The notes below the pieces were generated by a model that was not told the DNA's origin, searched no databases, and saw nothing but the letters and a program-made list of their open reading frames with translations. The position numbers and the translations under genes are program-made. DNA of 64,000 nt, taken from contig JACKBL010000004.1 in the NCBI GenBank assembly GCA_020634515.1, positions 310,001-374,000 on the forward strand. Reading direction: 5' to 3'. The DNA comes from Ardenticatenales bacterium. Lineage in GTDB: Bacteria > Chloroflexota > Anaerolineae > Promineifilales > Promineifilaceae. Within the stretch, counting starts at the first letter, position 1. Each line of letters opens with the position of its first letter. Of this stretch, positions 8,498-20,700 are shown in pieces.

Positions 8498-9774
8498 CGG
8501 AAATACCGCCACCACTGACCGTATCCGGTAGCGAGCGCACCGGAATTCTGGCAGGCGTGCGCCTCTACCTGGACAAAGTGCGCTTGTTCCGGCCCAACGC
8601 ACGCCTCTACCTGGCAAGCCTGATCGTCAGTGGCGTCGCCTACGGCATCTACGGCCTACTGTTCAACTTCTACGTCCTCAGCCTGGGTTACAACGAAGCC
8701 CTGCTGGGGCAACTGCTGACCACGTCTAGCCTGGTGGCTTTGCTCAGTGCCTTGCCTGCCGGCTATGTCAGCGACCGCGTCGGGCGGAAGCGGGCTTTGT
8801 TTCTGTCCAGCCTGATGACGACCGCTGCCGTGGTGGGGCTGGTCACGTGGCGCAGCGTGACGGGCTTCTTTGCCATGAGCCTTGTATTGGGGTTGGCGCA
8901 AAGCCTGAGTGGGGTCACGTTGGGGCCGTTTTTGATGGAGAACAGTGGCGAGGCGGAGCGGACGTATCTTTTTTCGATCAGTTTTGGCTTGAATATGCTG
9001 GCGAGTTTTGTGGGGAACTGGATTGGCGGGGGAATGCCGGCATGGATAGGCCATATCGCCGCCGTGAGCGCAACCAGTGCCGTCGCTTACAGGTGGTCGT
9101 TGGTGATTGTTGCCGGCATTGCCGCCCTGGCCCTCATCCCCCTCTCCCTCCTGCGCTCCCATCCCGGCGCCCAGGAAGACGAAGGACGTAATCTCTCCCC
9201 ATTCCAATATGCCCGCCAAAACCCCCGCCTGCTGGGCAAACTCATCTCCCCTCTGCTCGTCACCTCACTGGGCGCGGGCCTGCTCATGCCCTTCATGAAC
9301 GTCTTCTTCCGCCGCACCTACCAGAGCAGCGACGCCGCCATCGGCACCCTCTTTGCCGCCGGCTCCCTGGCTATGGGTATTGGCCTGCTCGTGGCCCCGC
9401 CCCTGGCCGACAAATACGGCAAGATCGCGGTCGTCGTCCTCACCCAAGCCCTGTCCATTCCCTTCCTCATCTTGCTTGGATTCGCGCCCTGGTTCTGGCT
9501 CAGCGCCACCGCCTACCTGGTGCGCCTGGCCTTGATGAACATGAGCAATCCCGTCTACCAGACGTTTGTTATGGAGGAAGTACGTCAGGAGGCGCGGGCC
9601 ACCGTTGCCAGTCTGGTGAGCATGAGTTGGAACGTTGGCTGGTCGTTCAGCCCCACCATCAGTGGTTGGCTGCAAGTGCATTACGGATTCGCGCCCGTTT
9701 TTCTGGGCACAATCACCACCTACATCATTGCCATCTATCTCTACTGGCGTTTCTTTTATGCGCGTGAAAAGTAA
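8494..9774 (+). CDS. Major facilitator superfamily transporter
   Basis: A 426-residue integral membrane permease with about 12 hydrophobic segments in two halves and a cytoplasmic loop near residues 225-245 (RSHPGAQEDEGRN). The loop between helices 2 and 3 carries the MFS motif A, GYVSDRVGRKRAL, and a weaker second copy, PLADKYGK, lies in the second half. The substrate cannot be told; drug or sugar efflux families are both possible. GTG start, overlapping the upstream receiver gene by 4 bases. Base composition changes visibly at two TGCCGGCA sites inside the gene (9035 and 9111). Confidence 0.9.
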   Translation: MTEIPPPLTVSGSERTGILAGVRLYLDKVRLFRPNARLYLASLIVSGVAYGIYGLLFNFYVLSLGYNEALLGQLLTTSSLVALLSALPAGYVSDRVGRKRALFLSSLMTTAAVVGLVTWRSVTGFFAMSLVLGLAQSLSGVTLGPFLMENSGEAERTYLFSISFGLNMLASFVGNWIGGGMPAWIGHIAAVSATSAVAYRWSLVIVAGIAALALIPLSLLRSHPGAQEDEGRNLSPFQYARQNPRLLGKLISPLLVTSLGAGLLMPFMNVFFRRTYQSSDAAIGTLFAAGSLAMGIGLLVAPPLADKYGKIAVVVLTQALSIPFLILLGFAPWFWLSATAYLVRLALMNMSNPVYQTFVMEEVRQEARATVASLVSMSWNVGWSFSPTISGWLQVHYGFAPVFLGTITTYIIAIYLYWRFFYAREK

Positions 9775-9784
9775 CTGCTAAGCC

Positions 9785-9843
9785 AGATTGGACCCATTTC
9801 TTTGGTGAAAATGGCCGTTGAGCGCGTGAAATTGGTCCAATCT
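9785..9843. repeat. Palindromic interspersed element, subtype I
   Basis: Arms AGATTGGACCCATTT and AAATTGGTCCAATCT with the loop CTTTGGTGAAAATGGCCGTT plus GAGCGCGTG. It is 59 bp long, like the other complete copies, and is flanked by TAACTGCTAAGCC on the left and CCAGAGAGCG on the right. Confidence 0.88.
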
Positions 9844-9878
9844 CCAGAGAGCGTTAGTCGTTACGTGAAAAGTTGCCA

Positions 9879-9909
9879 AACCCTAAAGGTCTGGAAGATC
9901 TTTAAGGTT
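9879..9909. repeat. Imperfect hairpin upstream of secreted-protein gene
   Basis: AACCCTAAAGGTC and GATCTTTAAGGTT are near-complementary across a 5-base loop, 36 bases before the ATG at 9946. It may be a 5' untranslated stem or a relic palindrome. Confidence 0.45.
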
Positions 9910-9945
9910 CATTGACCCTATAAGGTATTTGAGAAGGAGAACACC

Positions 9946-11244
9946 ATGCTATTTCCACACAACCGGCAGAGCCGGCAAGTAAGTTTCGGAATGTTCAGCG
10001 CCCTCGTCGGCGTTTTCGTTTTTGTTTTTCTCGGCACTTGGTCATCCGCCGCGCGGGCGCAGACGCCCATTCCCACGGCCCCGCAAATTCCGGGGGTGGA
10101 TGTGGAGCCGGATTATGACGTGTCCGCCGAACCCGGCCAGATGCTCACCCTGGCGCATACGGTGAAGAATACACAGACTGGCGGCGACACCTTCCTGGTG
10201 CAGGTGGAGTCGCAAATGGGCTGGCCGGTACTGCTGGCGGGCGCGCCGCTGACCAATACGATGCAGTTGACGCTGATGCTGGACGCGCAGGAGACAGCCG
10301 CTGTTGAGGTACAGTTGACGGTTCCCTCTGATGCGGTCGGCGCGCGAGATGAATTGACGCTGACGGCGGTTTCGTTGAGCAATCCGGCCATCGTGGGCGC
10401 GGCGGTTGATATTGTTACCGTGGAGACGCGCTTTTATTTTCCCATCCTGTTTAATTGGTATCCGCCCGTGCCGTATGCGCCTGTGTTGAACCCGATCAGC
10501 AATGCGGAACAAGATGGGTACTATACGGTGTCGTGGCAGGCGGCGGGGCTGGCGCAGACGTACAGTCTGGAGGAGGATGATAATGCGGCTTTCTCCAGCC
10601 CGACGGTGGTGTACACAGGCGCGGGAACGTCGTGGTCCGTGCCGTCGCCGGGGAAAAATGCCGGCACTTTCTACTACCGCGTCCGTGGCAACAACAGCTA
10701 CGGCTTCGGCCCCTACAGCAACACGGAGTCGGCGACGGTAGCCAACCTGTTTTATGCGGACACGACGTCGTTGAATGCCGGCAGTTGCACCACCCTGCAC
10801 TGGAACTTCACCAACATCAAGGCCCTTTACGTCTCCTTTGCTTACGGCTTCGACAAGCGGGGCGTTGCCGGCATCGGCTCCGCCACCGTCTGCCCCAGCG
10901 TCACCACCACCTACGAAGCCCTCGTCGTCAAGCAAGACAACAGCCAGGAAACGCACACATTCACCATCAACGTCACCGGAAGCGCCTGCGGCGACCCCTA
11001 CGTGCAGCGATTCGAGCCAACCACCTACAGCGTCAAGGCCGGGGAGAAATTCAGCATCTTCTGGGACGTGGAATGCGCCCAGGCCATCTACCTCTCCATC
11101 GGCGGCGGCGCGGAAACACCCGTCCAGGGGCACGACTCCCGCCTCGACCTGACCATCACCCAGGACACGCTCTACAAACTGCGTATCGTCTTCTTCCGCG
11201 GCCAATCCGACAACGCTTCCTTCACGGTCATGCTGAAGAAGTAA
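9946..11244 (+). CDS. Secreted multi-domain Ig/FnIII-like protein
   Basis: A 432-residue exported protein. The signal peptide (hydrophobic 17-32) is probably cleaved after ARA near residue 38. Residues about 50-160 resemble an alpha-galactosidase-NEW3-type beta-sandwich (AEPGQMLTLAHTVKN...). An FYFPILFNWYPPVP segment follows, then a fibronectin-III-like domain near 180-265 (YTVSWQAAGLAQTYSLEED...YYRVRGNNSYG). Two related domains follow, each with a cysteine and W/F strand (CTTLHWNFTNIKALYVSF and KFSIFWDVECAQAIYLSI). No catalytic motif is present; a surface or matrix role is inferred. Start is supported by GAGAAGGAGA 6 bases upstream. It is monocistronic and ends before the terminator at 11352. 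Confidence 0.78.
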   Translation: MLFPHNRQSRQVSFGMFSALVGVFVFVFLGTWSSAARAQTPIPTAPQIPGVDVEPDYDVSAEPGQMLTLAHTVKNTQTGGDTFLVQVESQMGWPVLLAGAPLTNTMQLTLMLDAQETAAVEVQLTVPSDAVGARDELTLTAVSLSNPAIVGAAVDIVTVETRFYFPILFNWYPPVPYAPVLNPISNAEQDGYYTVSWQAAGLAQTYSLEEDDNAAFSSPTVVYTGAGTSWSVPSPGKNAGTFYYRVRGNNSYGFGPYSNTESATVANLFYADTTSLNAGSCTTLHWNFTNIKALYVSFAYGFDKRGVAGIGSATVCPSVTTTYEALVVKQDNSQETHTFTINVTGSACGDPYVQRFEPTTYSVKAGEKFSIFWDVECAQAIYLSIGGGAETPVQGHDSRLDLTITQDTLYKLRIVFFRGQSDNASFTVMLKK

Positions 11245-11349
11245 CCGGCACTTGACCAGGGACGGCTGAGGTCGCCTGAAGGACTAATCCCCTATCTGTT
11301 GCGGCGGGGGTTGCCTGCGACAGACTCAGGCCACAGGTAGATAGAAAAA

Positions 11350-11385
11350 AGACGGAATGGCGTAAAGCCATTCCGTCTTTTCTTG
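11350..11385. terminator. Bidirectional rho-independent terminator
   Basis: The stem AGACGGAATGGC/GCCATTCCGTCT (11352-11380) has a 5-base loop, TTTTC on the plus side and a run of A on the left that gives a T-run on the minus strand. It lies between the convergent genes ending at 11244 and 11404 and would serve both. Confidence 0.88.
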
Positions 11386-11403
11386 TCTCGGAAAACAGGA
11401 ACG

Positions 11404-11718
11404 CTACGCTTCCAGGGAGCGGTAATACGCCTCCGCCAGGGCATTGTAACGCTCAGGAATCGGCCACAAGGTCGGGTCCTGGTGCCACTGCGTGTTTTCG
11501 CGCCCATGCAGCAGCACCATTGCCCAACAATAGGCCTCCTCATGCAGCAATAGGTACGCTTCCATCTCCGTGGCAAAAGCAAACAGACCGGAATCCGCGA
11601 TCATCCGCACGGCGGTTTCTTTGTCCATGGAGCCAAATTCCATCAACGATAACACCAGCAAGTCATATGTTTCCCGCAGTAGTTGCCGGATTTCCGCTCC
11701 ATCCGCATCCGCAAACAT
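11404..11718 (-). CDS. Candidate immunity protein for the RHS/HINT protein
   Basis: A 104-residue, acidic, probably all-helical cytoplasmic protein without signal peptide. It is rich in Glu, Leu, Tyr and Trp (EIRQLLRETYDLLVLSLMEF, EAYLLLHEEAYCWAMVLLHG). I do not recognise a family. It starts 19 bases after the stop codon of the giant RHS gene. Its binding site AGAAGGAG overlaps that stop region, so translation is probably coupled. A small acidic gene directly 3' of a polymorphic-toxin gene is the standard position for an immunity protein, and this is an inference from position and composition only. A longer in-frame start at 11769 would overlap the RHS gene and lacks a good site. Confidence 0.68.
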   Translation of the reverse strand: MFADADGAEIRQLLRETYDLLVLSLMEFGSMDKETAVRMIADSGLFAFATEMEAYLLLHEEAYCWAMVLLHGRENTQWHQDPTLWPIPERYNALAEAYYRSLEA

Positions 11719-11737
11719 AACGTTCAAACCACTCCTT

Positions 11738-14700
11738 CTATGGTCGCACGATGTAGCGGTTGAACGCACCTACCGCTTTCTGCGTGTGGATGGAGATTTG
11801 ATGCCCTCTGGGTATCAATGACCGGTGATTCAGATTGGGATTGCGCGCCACTTTGTGGTTGACCACGAACGGTCCCTCCACGAAGTCGTAGCCATGTTGC
11901 AACGGTCCCTGTTTGAGTCGCTCGATAGCCAGCACTTTGGTCCAGCCGCCATCGGCGCGGCGCAGGCGGTCGCCCAGCGCCAGGTTCTCCGCCAGCATCC
12001 AGCCCGCGCCCTCAATGTAGATGGGATGATCCGGCGTCACCAGGATCACGTCCTGGGTCGCCTGTCCGTCGGGACCAAACAACTTGCCAGAGCGATTATC
12101 CAGGCGCTGGTCGTCCCGCGCGGCGGCATCCGTGTATTGTAGCGGCAGTTTAACCAGGTTGTTGGTGGGGTGGTTAGTGAGGACCGTAACGGCTTCATAC
12201 GCCTGCTGTTCCGTTTGCGGGGTTTGCGCCAGCACGCGGTCGCCCACGTTAATGGTTTCGATGGCCTGCATGCCTGAGTCAGTGGAGACGAACGTGCCGG
12301 CAGCAAACGAGTTCGCGCACGAGGTATGACCCAATCCTTGCAGCACATCCTGGGAGCGTTCGCTGTAGCACCAGGCGCAAACCACGCGCCCTGGCCCGTT
12401 CACTGCCTTCTCAATCTCCTCCGGCGTCATCTTCGTGATGTCTGACACCGTCACATCAGGCGTACTCCCCCACTCCTCCAGGTCTTGCCGGTAGAAAGCC
12501 TTTTCGGGGATCAGGTTGCCCAATTTGTCGCCATGTGTGCCTGTGAGGATGTGGACCTCACCGCCGGCGTTCTTTGTATTCACCAGATCGGCGAAATCCG
12601 CCTGGCCGATCACCTTGTCCGACACCCAGACGCGCCCGCCGCCGTTGTTCGGTACCGAATAGAAGTCCGGAGCCAGTTCGCTGCGCCCGATGCGCCGCCC
12701 ATCATCCACGAAATCGCTGGCAATGGGCACGCTCTTCGATGGCGACCCGCCATACGTCACCGGACGCGCGGCGCTGTCGAACTCATCCGCGTGGCGGAAA
12801 TCTTGCAGATCATCCACATAGCGGAAATCATCCGCTACGGAATCCACCCCGCGCAGACCGCCTAACTCGTCCGCATGACGCAGGTCGCCCAGTTCATCCA
12901 GGTTGTGCAGGTCGCCCAACTCGTCAGCGCTGCGGAAGCCGTCCACCAGCTCATCGCCATACTTCAAGCCGCCCTTGAACAGCCCGCCTAATTCGTCAAG
13001 GCCACCGAGGAAGAGGCCCGCGATCATCAGCCCCTTCTCAAAGTCGGTCAGTGGCTCGCCCGTAAGTAAGTCGTACCCCAGTGCCAGCGAAGCGATGTCG
13101 TACAGGGTTCCCACATAGGGGATGAAGCCAATGGCGACTTGCAGCAGCGCGGTGAACACGGCTTCGTTTCGTTCTACGAAGTCCGCGGCCTGGTTGTAAA
13201 TGTTCACGGCATTGTCGCCCGCGGCCTTGATGCTGTCGTAGGCGTCAAAGAGGGATTCGGGATCGCCCGTCTGCACAAAGTCCCACAGACTTTCGGCGGC
13301 GTCCACGACATTACCGCCCAGGTCAATCAGTTCTGTGGCGATGTCTGCCACGGTGGTGACTACGTCAGCGAGGAAGCCGCACAGCCCGGAGCCATGCCGC
13401 CGCTCACTCTGACCGCCCGAACCGCCGCCCCGGCCGCCGGGTGTTCTCACGTTCGAACCATGTTGCTGCCCGTCAGGCGTGCCATGCCGCGCGCCGGGGA
13501 GCGCCTGTGAACCGGCGCTGCGCCCGCCGTCGGGCATGTTGCCCGACGGGTCGGTGTAGTTGACGGGATTGTTGAAGCCGTAGGCGTAGCGGTGCAGCGT
13601 GCGCGGATGGGTAGGATCGCCAAAGACGCTGTCCTGCTGCAAGAAGCGGCCCGTGGCCGGGTTGTAGGTGCGGGCGCGCAGATAGATGAGGCCCGTGAGC
13701 GGGTCCTGCTCTTCGCCGGTGAAGCCGTAGGCGCTGGCAGCGACGCCGTTGCTGGACATCACCGCGCCAAACGGGTCAAAGTCCTGGCTGAGGGTGACTT
13801 TTCCTTGCCCGTTCGTCACCTGGCGGATGGAGCCGAGGGCGTCGGCCAGGGTGTACTGCCAGGTGGGTGGATCAGCGAAGGGACCCGTTCCGCCGTGCTG
13901 CTCCCCAATCAGACCGAGGCCGCGCAGATAACGGGAGGTTGTGCCGCCCTGGCGCGCGGTGAGTACCTGGGGCAGCGCGCGGGCCACGTCCTGGACGTAA
14001 TCGGTGCGCACGCCGTCAAGAATTTGGGCCACGCGGTGGCCGTCCCCGTTGTAGACGTACTGCGCCGTGGAGACGCCGCTGCTGATTTGGGTGAGGCGGT
14101 TGGCCGTGTCGTAGACGTAGTTGAACTGGCCGTCGGTGAGCAGGTTGCCGTTGGCGTCGTAGGTGAGCGTTTGGCCGTCAAGCTGGACGAGGCGGTTGGC
14201 GATGTCGTAGGTGTAGCTGGCGATAGGTTGGCCGTTGCGCGCTTCCAGGAGACGATTACTGCCGGCATCGTAGCTATATCCGTAACTCTCTCCAGAACTG
14301 TAGGTTGCGGCAGTGAGGCGATAGAGCGGGTCGTATTCGTACTGGATGGTGGTAGCGCTGGTTTGCGCCAGGCCGCGCAGGGATTGGTGCGTGGTGGCCT
14401 GGTCGCCGGTCAAACTCGCGGGTGTGAGCGGGTTGAGATAGCTGCGCGGCAGATCGACCGCTTCCGCCAGATTCATGCCCGCGCCCGTGGTCAGCGCCCA
14501 GCCGAAGCCGATCAGCGCCAGGGCGATGGTTGCGCCGGTGAGGGCGCGAATGAGGCGGCGGCGCTTGCGGCGGCTATAAGCCAGTGGGGCCAGCAACCCC
14601 AGCGGCCCGAGGAACAACAGGCCCGGGTTGCCCAAGATGGTGGCGGCAATCTGGAGCCAGTTGCGCTGTTGTTGCGCCGCGGCGGCCACATGGCGGCTGT

Positions 14701-17700
14701 TGGCGGTGAACCAGGTGGCGACGCGGGAAGGCGGCGGCGTCAACTGGGCCAGGGGCACGTCGCCCACGCGCGGGCTTTCGCCGGGACCGCTGCCTGTGGG
14801 GACGTAGTCTGTGTCTTGTGTGAGCAGCAGCCGATCGAAGCGCAGGCCGTCTTCGCGCGCCCAGAGGGTGATGGTGTAGAGACCCGGAGCGGGAATGTTC
14901 AGGGTGGCGGTAAGGCCGGTGGTGGTCTGGTTGGTCCAACCCCATTGCTGCCAGGGGAAGCCGGTGAGGCTGAGGGCGGGCGTGCCATTGATACCGATGT
15001 GGAGGGAGTCGCTGCCGGCATTTACCGCCGCCCCCGCGCCCCACACTACATAATCGCCTGGCGTGCTGAAGTACACCTGGTACTGCAACTCCGGGCTGCG
15101 CGTCAGATAATCCGTCGCATATAACGCCCCTCGATCCGGCAGCACCTGCAAGTAACTCTCGCCCACATAGCCCGCCAGCGCCGTGCGCGTGATCCACGTC
15201 TGCCCGCCGCGGACGATTATCGCGTGCGCGTGTTCCGCTTCCATCACCACCTGACCGCCGCTTTCCTGGAACACATCCGCCGCCAGCGCCAGCACGTAAT
15301 CCGACTGCTCCAGCGTGTGGCTGTAATCCGCGTTTGCCGCCGTCAGGCGCACCGTGTACAGACCGGGTTGGTCGTAGGTGTGCGTCAGCGGCAGCATGGA
15401 AGTCGTGGTTAGCGTTTGCCCGTCGCCGAATTCCCACACAAAGGTGTCCGCATAGATGGACCCGTTGTAGAATGTCACCGTCAGCGGGGCCACGCCCACG
15501 CGCTCCGTGGCCGTGAATACCGCTGTGGGCACGTTTTCCGCCGCCACTTGCAGTTCCACCACCTGGATACGGTTGCCGGCCTGGTCATAGGCGTACACGT
15601 AGCTGCCCAGCGTTTGCGTCAGGCTGTTGTATTGGATGAGGGTAAGCTGGTTGGCGTCGTCGTAGCCGAACGTGCCTGTGATGCCGTTGGGCAGGACCAC
15701 CTCGACCAGGCGGGCGGCCTCGTCGTAGGTGTAACTTGTTTCGCCGCCATCCCAATCCGTCACCGTCAGCAGGCGGTTGGCTCCGTCGTAGCCATACGTC
15801 ACCTGCTCGTCATCGGGGTAGGTGAGGCTGGTGCGGTTGCCGGCACTGTCGTAGCCGTACTGTACCGTTTGCAGCAGCGGATCCGTGACTACGGTAAGGC
15901 GGTAAATGGCGTCGTAGCTGTAACTGGTCAGCCCCGTGAGGTCGCTCATCGTGAGCCGGTTGCCCATGGCGTCGTAAGTGAAGCTGACAGTTTCGTCGGG
16001 GCGCGTGATCGTCGTCAGGCGGTTCAGGTCGTCGTAGACGTAGCTGGTCTGCGTCTGATTCGGGTCCATCACGCCCGCCAGATTGCCCACGGGGTCGTAG
16101 TTGTACTGCGTCACATAGCCCAGCGGGTCGGCAGCTTGCACCATGCGGTTGAGGGCGTCGTAGCTGTAGGTGAAGCTGTTGCCCAGCGGGTTGGTGGCGG
16201 CAATCAGGTTGCCCACGGGGTCGTAGCTGAACTGATTGACCACGTTGGTTTCCGCGTCTTGCGGCCCGCCGCTGACGTAATTCTCCGTCACCTGGGTGAG
16301 CCGGTTGAGGGCGTCATACTGGTAGCGCGTCTCCACGCCTTCGGCGTCCGTCATGCCCACCTGGTTGCCCACAGGGTCGTAGAGGTAGCCGGTGGTGCGA
16401 TTGAGCGCGTCCGTGACGCCGATCATGCGGTCCAGCGGGTCGTAGACAAACGAGGTCTGATGCCCCAGCGGGTCAATGACGGCGGTGTTGTTGCCGATAG
16501 CGTCATAGCTGTATTGCGTCGTGTGACCCAGCGGGTTGGTCTGGCTGACGAGGCGGTTGAGGGCATCGTAAGCCATCTGCGAGGTCGCTCCGTTGGCATT
16601 GGTTACTTGCAGCAGGTTGCCCACGGGGTCGTAGGCGAAACTGGTGGTTTGGTTTAACGCATCCGTCATGGCGACGACGCGGTTGAGGGCATCCACAGTG
16701 TACTGCGTGGGGTTCTGGAGGCGATCTACCTGGCGCACCATGTTGCCCACGGGGTCGTACTCGAACTGCATGGTGGCGCTGAGGGGGTCCGTGACCATTA
16801 CCATCCGGTTGAGGGCGTCGTAGTCGTAGCGCGTGGTGCGGTTGAGGGCGTCCGTTTGCGCCAGCAGGTTGCCCAGCGGGTCGTAGGCGTAGCTGGTGAC
16901 CTGGTTGAGCGGGTTGGTGATCCGCGTGAGGCGGTCCATGCCGTCGTAGGCGTAGGCGATCACGTGCCCGGCGGCGTCGGTGACGCTGGTCTGGTTGCCT
17001 ACGGCGTCGTAAGTGAATTGCATTGTCCCGCTCAGGGGGTTGGTCATTTGGATGACGCGGTTGAGGCCGTCGTACGTGAACTGCGTGGTGCGTCCGGCGG
17101 CGTCGGCGCTGGCGAGGATGTTGCCTACGGCATCATAGCTATAGCTGCTTTGCTGCCCCAGAGGGTCGGTGATGGTCAGCAGGCGGTAGGCGGCATCGTA
17201 GGCGTAGCCGGTGGTGCGGGAGAGGGGATCGGTGAGGGTGAGCTGGTTGCCGACGCGGTCGTAAGTGAAGGTGGTGAGATGGGCGAGGGGATCGGTGATG
17301 GCGACGAGGCGGTTAAGCGCATCGTAGCTGTAATGGATGGCGTGCCCGTTTTCGTCGCTGGACTGGATGCGGTTGCCGATGGGGTCGTAGGCCATCGTTT
17401 GCACGCCGCCGAGCGGGTTGACGGCTTGCACGAGACGGTTGAGGCCGTCGTAGGTGAATTGCGTGGTGCGCCCGGCGACGTCAGTGATGGCGAGGGGGTT
17501 GCCCACGGCGTCGTAGGTGGTGGTGAGGACCTGGCCCAGGGGGTCAATGGTGTGGATGGGGCGGTAGAGGGTGTCGTAGATGTAGGTGGTTTGTTGTCCG
17601 TTGGCGTCGGCGGCGGCGTGGAGATTGCCGGCAGCGGTGTACGTGTAAACCGTCGTGCCGCTGATGGAGTTGGTGGCGCGCACCAGCCGGTTCAGTTTGT

Positions 17701-20700
17701 CAAAAGCAAAGGTGGATTCGCGCCCCAGGGCGTCCACGAGGCTGACCTGGTTGCCGATGGCGTCGTAGGCGTACTGCGTCACCTGTCCCAGTGGGTCGGT
17801 CAACTGCACCAGGCGGTTCAGTTCGTCGTAGGCGTAGGTGGTTTGTCGCCCTTCCGCGTCCGTCATGCGAATGAGGTTGCCCACGGCGTCGTATGCGTAG
17901 CTGCTGGCGTGGCCGAGGGCGTCGGTGACGGCGACGGGGCGATTGAGGAGGTCGTAGGCGGTGGCGACGGCGTTGCCTTCCGGGTCGGTTTGCTGGGTGA
18001 GGTTGCCCACTTTATCGTAGGCGTAGAGGGTGATGCCGGCATTCGCGTCAATCGCGGCAATCATCCGATCCAACCCGTCGTAACTGAACTGTGTCGCTTG
18101 CCCGTTTGGATTCGTCGCTTGCAGCACGTTACCCACCGCGTCGTAGACATAAACCGTCGTTCCGCCGAGCGGATTCGTGCGCGTAAGCACCTGATTGAAG
18201 ACATCATACGCAAACTGCGTCGTCCGCCCCAGTGGGTCCGTTTGCGTCAGCAGATTGCCGTTAGCGTCATACGCCATCGTTGTCACTCCGCCCAGGGCAT
18301 CCGTCATGCTTACCTTGCGGTCCAGCGCATCGTAGGCGTACTGCCGCGTGTTTCCTTCCTCGTCCGTCACTTGCAGGATGTTGCCCACGCCGTCGTAGAG
18401 GTAGCTGACCGTACCGCTGAGGGCGTTCGTCACGGTCAGGGGGCGGTTGAGGGCATCATAGCTGGTGCGCGTGGCGCTTCCTAAGGGATTAACGACGCGC
18501 GTGCGATTGCCCACGAGGTCGTAACTGTAACGAGTGATGCCGCCGCGCGGGTCAATGCGCTGTACGATGCGGTTGGCATCATCGTAGACAATTGTCATCG
18601 TGTGCCCGTTGCCGTCCGTGGCGCCGGTCTGGTTGCCCACGGCATCGTAGCCGAAACTGGTGATGTAACCGGCGGGGTCGGTGACGCTGACGAGGCGGTT
18701 GAGGGCGTCGTAGGTGTAGCTGGTTTGTCGTCCTTCGGCGTCCGTCATGTGGATTTGATTGCCGGCAGGATCGTAAACGTAACTGGCGACGCCCAACTCC
18801 GGGTCCGTCTTCGTGAGCGTGCGTCCCAGGGCGTCGTAGGTGAAGCTGACGCTGCCCCCCGCGCCGTTGGTCAACTGCAAGAGGTTGTCCGCCTGGTCGT
18901 AGAGGGAGGTCATTTCGCTGCCATCGGGGAAGATGGTGCGCACCACGCGGTCATTGGCGTCGTAGACGTATTGGGTGACGTTGCCGTTGGCGTCTGTCTC
19001 CGCCAGCAGGTTGCCCACGGGGTCGTAGACGCTGCTCACGGTCCCGGAGAGCGGGTTGGTGGTCTGGATGCGGCGGTTGAGCGGGTCGTAAGTGTGGGTG
19101 GTAGCGCGCCCGTTGGCGTTTGCCTGGGTGATGAGGTTGCCGTTGGCATCGTAGGCGTAGGTCTGGACCCCGCCGAGGGGGTTGGTGGTGCGAATGAGGT
19201 CGTTGCGCGGGTCGTATTCGTAGCTGACGTTGCGGCCCAGGGGATCGGTGATGGAGAGGAGATTGCCGGCATTGTCGTAGGCAAATACCGTCGTGGCGCT
19301 GATCCCATTCGTCGTTTGCAGCACATTATCGCCCGCGTCATACACATACGTCGTCGTCCGCCCCAACGCATCCGTCATTTGTAGCAGACGGCCCGCCACG
19401 TCATACGCCATGCGCGTCGTCTGCCCCAACGCGTCCGTGATCACCGTCGTGTTTCCAAACGCATCATAGCCAAACCACGCCGTGTGGCCGTTCTCGTCCG
19501 TCTCCGACAATGTCTCCCCATGCGGCCCATACGTGTACGATTTTGTTCCCCCCAACGGGTCCGTGACCGCAAGGCGGTTTGTGTGGCTGTCGTAGGCCAT
19601 AGAAGTGGTGTAGCCGCGCTCGTTGGTCACGCTCGTCACCAGCTTCTGCCCGTTCACCGTCATCGTTGTCGTGTTCCCCATCGGGTCCACCAACTGCGTG
19701 ATATTGCAGTTACAGTCGTCCCAATCGTACAACGTCGTATGCCCGTTGGCGTCTGTCACCCGGTTCACATTGTACGCATTGTCGTACCCATACGTCTCCG
19801 CGTTCCCCAGCGCGTCATGACGGCTGATGAGGCGGCCCTCGCTGTCGTATCGGTCCGTGGACGTGTTCCCTAATGGGTCCGTAACCAGCGTTGTGCGCGT
19901 ATCGTTGTTCGCGTCGTAGTTGTACCCGAACAGGGTGCGATTCCCCAGGGCGTCATCCTGCCAATCCAGGCGATAATTCTCGTCGTAATGGTTGACGAAC
20001 TCCTGGTGGCCGTTTGGGTCAATGCGAGACACCAGCTGGCCTGGCTGCCGCGGCGTAGGCAGCGAGTAGGTGTAGTGGGTCACCTGGCCGCGGAAATCCT
20101 CCACCTGCGCCAGATACCCCAGCGAATAAGAGTAGGTGTAGCTGCGCCCCAGTGGGTCCGTCATTTGCGTCACGTGCCCGTTGGCGTCGTACGTAAACGT
20201 CAACGGGCGGCCCGTGTCATCCGTCACCGCCGTCAGGTTGCCGTTTTGGTCATATGACATCGTCAGGCGATTGCCATTCGGGTCTTCCACGGACGTCAAC
20301 TTTTGTTCCGCATTGTACGTGTAAACCGTCTGGTCGCACGCCTGGGTCAGTGTGTATGTCGTCAACTCCCGCGTCAGTGTGGCCTTCACGCCGGGGAAGG
20401 GGGTGATGGTGTTCCCGTCGGGGCTGACGTTGAAGTAGATGATGGAGCCGTGCGGCAAGCGGGCGGCAAAGTAGGTCTGCTGCCCGATGATGCCATCTTG
20501 ATCCAGGCCAATAAAGCTCTCGTAGGTCAGGTCCAGGTTGAAGTTGTGCGTCCAGCCGGGTCCGAAGGGGCCGTCCTCCGTATCCCGCGAGTTGTAGCTG
20601 CGTACCAGTTCCAATGCTGGCCCCCAAGAGGGAATGTTCACGTCGGAGGTGCTGTACGTGAAGTTGCCGGAGAAGGTGTTTACGGGGTCGCTGTCGAAGC

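Noticed and set aside
15124..19384. Long plus-strand open frames opposite the YD array, rich in Val and Gly (for example 16856-18484)
   Set aside because: They are antisense shadows of the RHS coding periodicity, with no binding sites and no recognisable domains.
15560..20300. Regular repeats suggestive of a CRISPR array
   Set aside because: The roughly 63-bp periodicity is coding (YD repeats), copies are diverged, and there are no unique spacers with identical repeats.
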